DNA of 64,000 bases from DATARR01 sp036376245 (GTDB taxonomy: Bacteria; Acidobacteriota; Thermoanaerobaculia; Multivoradales; UBA5704). Where the stretch lies: NCBI GenBank assembly GCA_036376245.1, contig DASVAS010000052.1, positions 62,001 to 126,000 of the forward strand, in the 5' to 3' direction. Position numbers and translations under genes: made by a program. Below, piece after piece: positions 58,536-64,000 of this stretch (the first letter of the stretch is position 1; the number at the start of each line of letters is the position of its first letter). Below the pieces are notes generated by a model. It saw only the letters and a list, made by a program, of their open reading frames with translations. It had not been told where the DNA came from and did no database searches.

Positions 58536-58790
58536 GTCAGCCCTCGCTGCCAAAGCTCTTTTCCCCGGACCAAAAGGCTTCCAGGTTCAGGCTAAAGCTC
58601 ATTGGGTCCGGGAAAAGAGCAACAGGAGGTTCCAAGAGCCCTTTTGCTCCCGCCAAAAGATCTTTATCTCCGAGGAAAAGCCCTTTACTCCGAGCGAGTG
58701 AGCAATAGGAGGACCAAAAGGTCTTTTCCTCCCGCCAAAAGGCTTTCAGCTCCGAGGAAAAACTCTTTTGCTCCGAGCAAATAAGCGCTG
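58536..58790. repeat. 82-bp tandem repeat with 21-nt sub-units in a gene-free stretch
   Basis: Two diverged copies of an 82-bp unit occupy 58619-58700 and 58701-58782; each starts GCAAYAGGAGGwyCAA and contains CTCCCGCCAAAAG, CTCCGAGGAAAA and CTCCGAGC blocks 20-21 nt apart. A third, more decayed copy (CCCGGACCAAAAGGCTTCC..., 58563 onwards) precedes them. The stretch 58420-58809 contains no convincing gene; the 60-codon frame at 58602-58784 merely translates the repeat. It lies between the S8 protease start and the GNAT-like gene stop. Confidence 0.7.
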
Positions 58791-58809
58791 GGAAGTCTCA
58801 GAGACTCTC

Positions 58810-59742
58810 TTACGCCTCTTCGAACGTGATGACCGCGTCCGACTCGATGTCATGCGGGGCGGCGAAGGACAACCGGAGCGTCCCCTTATCAAAGACCAGC
58901 GCGATGCTCGTAGTCCTTCCCGGATGGACGGGGGCGCAAACGGCTTCGAGGATCCTGGCGCCGATCAGTCCGAAGCGCTCTCCGTAATTGATTTCGCGCA
59001 ACTCTCCGCGATAAGCCGCGAAGGTGTCTTCCTCTTCCCATTCCTCCCAGAATCCCAGGCCCGCGTCGAGGAAGTACTTCTGCCAGGGCTTTCCGGGGAT
59101 CTTCAGGAACATCGCTTCCGGCATGTCGTCGCGTTCGGCCTCGTCGGTGAAGCCCACGAGGCGCTCGACAGTGCAGCCGGACAACTCGGCGACTTGGAAG
59201 GAATCGTCTTGATACAGTCTCCCGCGCGGTTCCATGGCGCCGCGGACCATCAGATGATCCTCCTGGAGATCGCCGCCCAGAAGGAAAGGCAGCGTGCCCG
59301 CGATCTGGAATCCCTGTTTCTCATAGAAGCGGATCGCCCGCGCGTTCTCCTTCCACACGCCCAGCCAGAGGAAGTCGCAGCCGGAATCCCGGGCCTCGGA
59401 AACGCAGGCATTCATGAGAAGCGGAGCGAGCCACCGCCCGTGCCATCGGGAATCCACGTAGAAGCGCGCGACCTCCATCGGGATTCCCGCGGGGGCCTCC
59501 TGCGGGGCGGGGCCGGTGCGGAGGCAGGCGTAGCCGACCAGTTCCTCCTCCACCGTCACCAGCAAAGCGCGGAACGCGGGGTCGGCCAGTTCCTCGGCCT
59601 GTTTCGCGGGCGTGAAGTGCCCGGCGATGTAGGCTTCCATGTCCTCGGCGCGGTTCCGGCCGGTGTAGGTCTCGTGGAAGAGGCGGGCCGCCAGCGCCGA
59701 GAGGGCGGGGGCGTCTTCGGGGAGGGCTCGGCGGATGTTCAT
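58810..59742 (-). CDS. GNAT acetyltransferase fused to an unassigned C-terminal domain
   Basis: 310 residues, ATG 59742. The N-terminal GNAT domain (residues about 1-165) begins MNIRRALPEDAPALSALAARLFHETY and has the acetyl-CoA loop equivalent around SRWHGRWLAPLLMNACVSEA, then GCDFLWLGVWKENARAIRFY and EKQGFQIAGTLPF. The C-terminal 140 residues (from about RGRLYQDDSFQVAELSGCTV) contain TIALVFDKGTLRLSFA-like strands and are not recognised. Start to the type II palindrome is only 10 nt, and no Shine-Dalgarno is visible, so leaderless or REP-embedded initiation is possible. Confidence 0.8.
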   Translation of the reverse strand: MNIRRALPEDAPALSALAARLFHETYTGRNRAEDMEAYIAGHFTPAKQAEELADPAFRALLVTVEEELVGYACLRTGPAPQEAPAGIPMEVARFYVDSRWHGRWLAPLLMNACVSEARDSGCDFLWLGVWKENARAIRFYEKQGFQIAGTLPFLLGGDLQEDHLMVRGAMEPRGRLYQDDSFQVAELSGCTVERLVGFTDEAERDDMPEAMFLKIPGKPWQKYFLDAGLGFWEEWEEEDTFAAYRGELREINYGERFGLIGARILEAVCAPVHPGRTTSIALVFDKGTLRLSFAAPHDIESDAVITFEEA

Positions 59743-59751
59743 GGCAGGAGG

Positions 59752-59865
59752 AGAAAGGACCTAAAGGACATAAAGGACCTAAACGACCTAAAAGACAAAT
59801 CAAGGTCCTTGCTGTCGTTTAGGTCGTTTAGGTCCTTTAGGTCCTTTATGTCCTTTAGGTCCTTC
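59752..59865. repeat. 9-nt-periodic palindrome, type II (CTA), copy 3
   Basis: The left arm 59752-59795 consists of AAGGACCTA/AACGACCTA units and the right arm 59814-59865 is complementary. The right arm ends 2 nt from the YpdA stop codon; the left arm ends 10 nt before the GNAT ATG on the same strand. This is the longest of the type II copies. Confidence 0.8.
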
Positions 59866-59867
59866 GT

Positions 59868-60869
59868 TTACCGCTCCACCACCACCCCCGCCAACCTTGC
59901 CTTCAGGTGGTTCACAATCTTCCCCCCGTTGTCCCGGGAGTTCTCGATGAAAATCCGATCGGTCCACCGCCCCGCCTGGAGGGTTCCGGCCACGTAGAGG
60001 CCGGGCACGTTGGACTCGCAGGTCTCGGGATCGAATGTGGGGATCAGCGTCTCTGGATCGATCTCCACGCCGCAGCGGCGCTCGAATTCGGCGTCGGGCT
60101 GGTAGCCGATCAGCACGTAGACGGCCTGGGCGGGGATCACCTTCGGGCCTTCGGGCGTCGCCAGCTCGACGGCTCCCTCGGGGAGGATCGCGGTCACGGT
60201 GGTGTTGAAGTACGCGGGGATGGAGCCCTCTTCGATGCGGTTCTCGATGTCCGGCTTGACCCAGTACTTGACGCCGGCCTTCACGCCCGGACCGCGATGG
60301 ACCAGCGTCACCTTGACGTCGTTGCGCCAGAGGTCCAGGGCCGCCTCGGCGGCGGTGTTGCCGGCTCCCACCACCACCACGTCCTGGCCGTAGTGCGGGT
60401 ACGGCTCCTTGTAGCGGCTGGTGACCCAGGGCAGCTCCTCGCCGGGGACGTTCAGACGCCGCGGGTTCACGAAGTAGCCGGTGGCGAGGACCACGGCGCG
60501 GGCGCGGAAGGTGCGCGGCCCCTGGGCGCGCAGGGTGTGGACCACGAGCTCCTCACCCTCCTTGCGCACCTCCACCACGTCCTCGTAGAGCGCCAGGGGG
60601 ATCTTGTAGTGCTCCACCACCATCCGGTAGTAGACCACCGCCTGCTGGCGCGTGGGCTTGACGTCCGGGATCGAGAACGGGACATCCGCGATCTCCAGGC
60701 GGTCGCGGGTGGTGAAGAACTCCATGAAGGTGGGGTAATCCTGGATGGCGGCGGTCAGCGGGCCGCGGTCCACCAGCAATACGGAAAGTCCCTGGCGGCG
60801 CGCCTCGGCGCCGATCGAGATGCCGGTCGGGCCGGCGCCTACCACCAGGAGATCGAGCGTTTCAGTCAT
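59868..60869 (-). CDS. ypdA: YpdA-family NAD(P)H-dependent disulfide reductase
   Basis: 333 residues, ATG 60869, overlapping the stop of thiD. The N-terminal FAD motif LLVVGAGPTGISIGAEARRQ and the second nucleotide-binding motif VVVVGAGNTAAEAALDLW are those of the YpdA family. No redox Cys-x-x-Cys of thioredoxin reductases is present, which also fits YpdA. YpdA reduces bacillithiol disulfide in Firmicutes, and a bacillithiol-like thiol in other phyla is plausible but not shown here. It is the last gene of the lgt-thiD-ypdA run. Confidence 0.85.
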   Translation of the reverse strand: MTETLDLLVVGAGPTGISIGAEARRQGLSVLLVDRGPLTAAIQDYPTFMEFFTTRDRLEIADVPFSIPDVKPTRQQAVVYYRMVVEHYKIPLALYEDVVEVRKEGEELVVHTLRAQGPRTFRARAVVLATGYFVNPRRLNVPGEELPWVTSRYKEPYPHYGQDVVVVGAGNTAAEAALDLWRNDVKVTLVHRGPGVKAGVKYWVKPDIENRIEEGSIPAYFNTTVTAILPEGAVELATPEGPKVIPAQAVYVLIGYQPDAEFERRCGVEIDPETLIPTFDPETCESNVPGLYVAGTLQAGRWTDRIFIENSRDNGGKIVNHLKARLAGVVVER

Positions 60870-61693
60870 TCCTTGTCACCCTCCACCGGAAAAAGCCGGT
60901 ACAGATGATCAACCGGTCCATGGCCGTCTCCTCTTCCCAGCGGCTGAGCGGCCCGCATGGCTCCGCGGAGATAGTCGATGGCGCCTTCGACGGCCCGGGG
61001 CAGGTCCTCCCCCGCTCCCAGGCGGGCGGCGATGGCCGAGGAGAGTGTGCAGCCGGTGCCGTGCGTCGAGGAGGAATGAATGCGCGGATGGACGAAGCGG
61101 TGAACGCGGCCTCCTTCCAGGAGGATGTCCACCACCTCCTCCCCTTCCGCGTGCCCGCCCTTGGCAAGCACCGCCGGTCCTCTGGCGGCCAGGGCTTCGG
61201 CGGCCCGGAGACGCTCCTCGTCCGTGCCGGCCGGCAGACCGGTCAGGGCCTCGAGCTCGGGGACGTTGGGGGTCACCAGGGAACAGAGAGGCAGCAGCTC
61301 GATGGCGAGGGCCGCGACGGCGTCCTCGCGGAGGAGGCGGGCGCCGCTCTTGGCGACCATGACGGGATCGAGCACGATGGGAACGCCGGACCCGCCGAGA
61401 TGGAGGCGGAGACGGTCCGCCACGGTGTGGATCAGCAGGGCACTGGCGAGCATGCCGATCTTGACGGCGTCGACGCCGATGTCCTCCAGGACGGCGTCGA
61501 TCTGGTCCGCCACCATCGGCGCCGGGACCTCCAGGACGGAGCGCACCTCGCGGGTGTTCTGCGCCGTCAGGGCGGCCAGGACGCTCATGCCGTAGGCGCC
61601 GTGGGCGGCGAAGGTCTTGAGGTCCGCCTGGATGCCGGCCCCGCCCCCGGAGTCGGAGCCGGCGATGGTGAGGAGGCGGGGCCGAACCCTCAC
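60866..61693 (-). CDS. thiD: Hydroxymethylpyrimidine/phosphomethylpyrimidine kinase
   Basis: 275 residues from GTG 61693 (VRVRPRLLTIAGSDSGGGAG). The diagnostic N-terminal LTIAGSDSGGGAGIQADLKT, then FAAHGAYGMSVLAALTAQNT, VDAVKIGML, VPIVLDPVMVAKSGARLL, and the ATP-binding HSSSTHGTGCTLSSAIAA are present. ThiD phosphorylates HMP(-P) in thiamine synthesis. An upstream GTG (61768) would add 25 residues encoded by a CT-rich inverted repeat; the shorter start is preferred, with the repeat in the leader. Overlaps ypdA by 4 nt. Confidence 0.93.
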   Translation of the reverse strand: MRVRPRLLTIAGSDSGGGAGIQADLKTFAAHGAYGMSVLAALTAQNTREVRSVLEVPAPMVADQIDAVLEDIGVDAVKIGMLASALLIHTVADRLRLHLGGSGVPIVLDPVMVAKSGARLLREDAVAALAIELLPLCSLVTPNVPELEALTGLPAGTDEERLRAAEALAARGPAVLAKGGHAEGEEVVDILLEGGRVHRFVHPRIHSSSTHGTGCTLSSAIAARLGAGEDLPRAVEGAIDYLRGAMRAAQPLGRGDGHGPVDHLYRLFPVEGDKE

Positions 61694-61768
61694 CCCTGGC
61701 CCCTCTCCCGACCCCTCCCTCCCTCCCTCACCGGGAGAGGAGGGGCCGGGGGTGGTGAGGGCCCTCAC
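61688..61768. repeat. CT/GA-rich inverted repeat, copy 2
   Basis: CCCTCACCCCTGGCCCCTCT...CCGGGAGAGG and the complementary GGGGCCGGGGGTGGTGAGGG give a hairpin closely related to 13393-13549 (shared TCTCCCGACCCCTCCCTCCC). It lies between the lgt stop and the preferred thiD start, where it sits in the thiD leader. Confidence 0.75.
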
Positions 61769-61771
61769 GGC

Positions 61772-62578
61772 TCACGCCGCCCGCGCCTGGAGACGGCCGC
61801 GGCGGTACCAGGCGATTCCCGCGAAGACCAGCAGGAGGACGATGCTGATGACCTGCGCCAGGGTGAGGACGCCGAAGAAGCGGTCGTCCTTGGCGCGCAG
61901 GAACTCGACGAGGAGACGCTCGACGGCCAGGAGCGCCAGCACCGTCAGCGCCACGGCTCCGGGCTTCGCCCCGCGCCGGAGCATCCAGAGCCCCAGGGCC
62001 CAGATGAGCAGCGACATGCCGGTCTCGTAGAGCTGCGTGGGGTGGACGCGCATCAACTGGTCGTCCGGCACCGAGGCGGGGACGTCCACCCCGAAGAGGT
62101 CGCGGAGGTTGCCGGCGGTGGTCTCGGGCAGGCCCTCGGGGAAGGCGACGCCCCAGGGCTTATCGGTGGGCCGGCCGTAGTCGTCCCCCACCAGGAAGCA
62201 GCCGATGCGGCCGATGGCGTAGCCCAGGGCCAGGGCGGGCGCGGCGGCGTCGGCCATGCGCCAGGTGAACAGGCGGCGGCTGCGCATCACCCAGAGCACC
62301 CCCAGGGCGCCGAGGATGAAGCCGCCGTACCAGACGAGGCCGGAGCGGTCGAAGAGGAGACGCCAGTCTTTGTTGAGGAGGGCGTAGTAGACCTTGGCGC
62401 CCACGATGCCGCCGACGCCGGCGGCGAAGACCAAGGCGCTCGCGTCCTCCTCGTCGCCGAGGCCCAGGCGCTTCATCCCCCAGCGGAGCTGGAGATAGCT
62501 GCCCAGGAAGGCGAAGACCAGCATCACGCCGAAGGGGCTGACGGAAAAGGAACCGATGTGGAAGATTTCTCTGATCAT
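61772..62578 (-). CDS. lgt: Phosphatidylglycerol--prolipoprotein diacylglyceryl transferase
   Basis: 268 residues, ATG 62578. Multi-pass membrane enzyme with FSVSPFGVMLVFAFLGSYLQ near the N-terminus, the Lgt signature GRIGCFLVGDDYGRP, VHPTQLYETGMSLLIWALGL, and a final helix with VISIVLLLVFAGIAWYRRG. It attaches the diacylglyceryl group to prolipoproteins; the window's own lipobox proteins (cytochrome, 46915 lipoprotein) are potential substrates. First gene of lgt-thiD-ypdA. Confidence 0.95.
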   Translation of the reverse strand: MIREIFHIGSFSVSPFGVMLVFAFLGSYLQLRWGMKRLGLGDEEDASALVFAAGVGGIVGAKVYYALLNKDWRLLFDRSGLVWYGGFILGALGVLWVMRSRRLFTWRMADAAAPALALGYAIGRIGCFLVGDDYGRPTDKPWGVAFPEGLPETTAGNLRDLFGVDVPASVPDDQLMRVHPTQLYETGMSLLIWALGLWMLRRGAKPGAVALTVLALLAVERLLVEFLRAKDDRFFGVLTLAQVISIVLLLVFAGIAWYRRGRLQARAA

Positions 62579-62676
62579 GGTAGGAGGGCCGTCCGGCCCG
62601 GCGCGAATGGTAGCAGATCGGCCGTCACCGTCCAGGAAGACCGGGATAGACTACCCCCACACAAGGGGACCACGCG

Positions 62677-62925
62677 ATGCCGAGCGACGAGCGCCTGAAA
62701 TTCGAAGCGTCCTTGAGCGAGCCGGACGAGGAGGGGCCGGCGCGCCTGTTCCTCTGGATCCGCCGCTTCCAGGGCGACGACGAGATGACCGGCCGCTACG
62801 AGGTCTTCGGAGACCTCGACCGCCTCGACGAGTTCATCGCCCGCGCCGAGGCCTCGGGCCAGGACACCGCCGAGCTCCGGAACGCCCGCGACCGCTTCGC
62901 CGCAAGCCTGGGCCAGACGACCTGA
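62677..62925 (+). CDS. Small hypothetical protein
   Basis: 82 residues, ATG 62677 with AAGGGG upstream. Acidic, single domain (ARLFLWIRRFQGDDEMTGRY, EVFGDLDRLDEFIARAEASG). No family recognised. It precedes the DHH phosphoesterase by 15 nt and is probably co-transcribed with it. Confidence 0.6.
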   Translation: MPSDERLKFEASLSEPDEEGPARLFLWIRRFQGDDEMTGRYEVFGDLDRLDEFIARAEASGQDTAELRNARDRFAASLGQTT

Positions 62926-62940
62926 CCGCATGATGACCGC

Positions 62941-64000
62941 ATGATTACGGACGCGACCCGGGAGTGCTTCGACTCCCTGACCAAGCTGGTCGAGCGCGAG
63001 GGCAAGGGCGGCCGCTGGCTGGTGCTCACCCACGACAATCCCGACCCGGACGCCCTGGCCTCGGCGCAGATCCTGGCGCGCATCCTCCGCCAGCGCTTCC
63101 AGCAGAAGGTCACGGTGGCCTACGGCGGCATCATCGGCCGGGCCGAGAACCGCGAGCTGGTCAAGAGCCTGCGCCTGCCGTTCAGCCACGTCCGCCACCT
63201 GAGCTGGAAGAAGTACCGGCACTTCGCCCTGGTGGACACCCAGCCCCGCAGCGGCAACAACCAGCTCCCGTCGCGGACGGTGCCGGACATCGTGATCGAC
63301 CATCACCCGGTGCGGGCGAACACGCAGACGGGACCGTTCTACGACATCCGGCCGAAGTACGGGGCCACGGCCACGATCCTGGCCGAGTACATGCTGGCGG
63401 CGAACGTCCAGCCCACCCACGCCCTGGCCACGGCGCTGATCTACGCCCTCCGCTCGGAGACGCAGGACTTCGCCCGCGAGTACACCGGGCCGGACAAGGC
63501 GATCCACGACCTGTTCTTTCCGCAGGCGAACCACCGCCTGCTCGCCCGCATCCAGAGCCCGCGCCTCCCCCTCACCTACTACAGCAACCTGCACGACGCC
63601 CTGGAGAACCTGGAGTCGGTGGACACGCTGGTGATGAGCCATCTCGGCCCCGTGGAGCAGCCGGACATCGTGCCCGAGATCGCGGACCTGCTGATCCGCC
63701 TGGAGGGGAAGACCTGGTCGCTGGTGACCGGCTTCTACCACGACCGCCTCTACCTCTCGATCCGCACCACCAACACGCGGGCGGACGCCGGCGGCCTGAT
63801 GCGCCGCCTGCTGGCCCGCCGGGGCAAGGGCGGCGGCCACGGCATGATCGCGGGCGGCTGGATCGACGCCAGCAAGGTGACCGGGCCGGCCGAGCGCAAG
63901 GAGATGCAACGGAAGCTCGGGGTCCGGCTGGCGAAGGAGCTGAAGAAGAACCCGGAGAAGATCGGGCGGGTGGCGTTGAAGAGCCCGGCGCCTCACCAGC
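62941..64000 (+). CDS. DHH-family phosphoesterase (NrnA-like), 3' partial
   Basis: Frame open from ATG 62941 to the window end (353 residues seen). N-terminal VLTHDNPDPDALASAQILAR is the first DHH metal motif; FALVDTQ, IVIDHHP and GATATILAEYML follow, with a DHHA1-like block GGHGMIAGGWIDASK near the C-terminus. Related to NrnA/RecJ-type enzymes that degrade nanoRNA, pAp or c-di-AMP products. Stop codon not reached. c-di-AMP breakdown products made by PgpH could be a substrate (speculative). Confidence 0.85.
   Translation, partial: MITDATRECFDSLTKLVEREGKGGRWLVLTHDNPDPDALASAQILARILRQRFQQKVTVAYGGIIGRAENRELVKSLRLPFSHVRHLSWKKYRHFALVDTQPRSGNNQLPSRTVPDIVIDHHPVRANTQTGPFYDIRPKYGATATILAEYMLAANVQPTHALATALIYALRSETQDFAREYTGPDKAIHDLFFPQANHRLLARIQSPRLPLTYYSNLHDALENLESVDTLVMSHLGPVEQPDIVPEIADLLIRLEGKTWSLVTGFYHDRLYLSIRTTNTRADAGGLMRRLLARRGKGGGHGMIAGGWIDASKVTGPAERKEMQRKLGVRLAKELKKNPEKIGRVALKSPAPHQ

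Noticed and set aside
58602..58784. 60-codon frame rich in Lys/Arg/Pro with 7-residue periodicity
   Set aside because: It only translates the 21-nt DNA repeat; no ribosome site and the same DNA is repeated in all frames.

Overview
The window is a GC-rich bacterial chromosome segment that most resembles an Acidobacteriota genome, possibly of the Thermoanaerobaculia/Holophagae type. This is inferred from four tandem secreted proteins of the VWFA-related family typical of Acidobacteria, two large membrane Ser/Thr kinases with TPR domains, a YpdA-type disulfide reductase, many overlapping start/stop junctions and the high GC. No rRNA, tRNA or CRISPR array was recognised.

Layout. 0-5.2 kb is accessory: the end of a carboxyltransferase-like gene, a NACHT-NTPase/formylglycine-enzyme-like protein with a small partner sharing its glycine motif, a 0.6 kb intergenic stretch packed with palindromes, and a GSU2403-type nucleotidyltransferase. 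5.2-11 kb holds a TPR Ser/Thr kinase divergent from an overlapping three-gene set (NTF2-like protein, YcaO, TfuA) that looks like a peptide or protein thioamidation cassette. 11-18 kb: c-type cytochrome lipoprotein, CrtI-like oxidoreductase, glyQ-glyS, recO, a truncated HNH gene. 18-22 kb: a patatin/POTRA/beta-barrel protein and a CPA1 antiporter-rhodanese fusion whose rhodanese active site is interrupted by an in-frame TGA followed by a SECIS-like hairpin, a strong selenoprotein candidate. 22-32 kb is core metabolism: phoH-pgpH-ybeY-corC-era, hbd, tsaE, nnrE/D, a DUF2064 transferase, and a divergent SAM hydroxide adenosyltransferase. 33-43 kb: small membrane proteins, the four VWFA-related paralogues and a second kinase with extracytoplasmic TPRs. 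43-49 kb: secreted or hypothetical proteins, a stand-alone KAS III-like enzyme, a tiny cysteine-rich secreted peptide. 49-54 kb: a giant MofA/MnxG-like multicopper oxidase. 54-64 kb: a probable HNH-like toxin or effector with APHVQAA repeats, cyclodeaminase, membrane protein, S8 peptidase, GNAT protein, YpdA, ThiD, Lgt and a DHH phosphoesterase running off the end.

The non-coding DNA is unusually structured. Five long palindromes built from 9-nt tandem units (AAGGAC plus a variable triplet) each start 1-7 nt downstream of a minus-strand stop codon. There is also a composite two-hairpin REP-like module (four copies), a pyrimidine/purine-rich inverted repeat (two copies), a five-copy CACTGGGC hairpin array, and an 82-bp tandem repeat with 21-nt sub-periodicity. 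The most interesting leads are the TGA-interrupted rhodanese, the 9-nt-periodic 3' hairpins, the YcaO-TfuA cassette and the NACHT-FGE pair.
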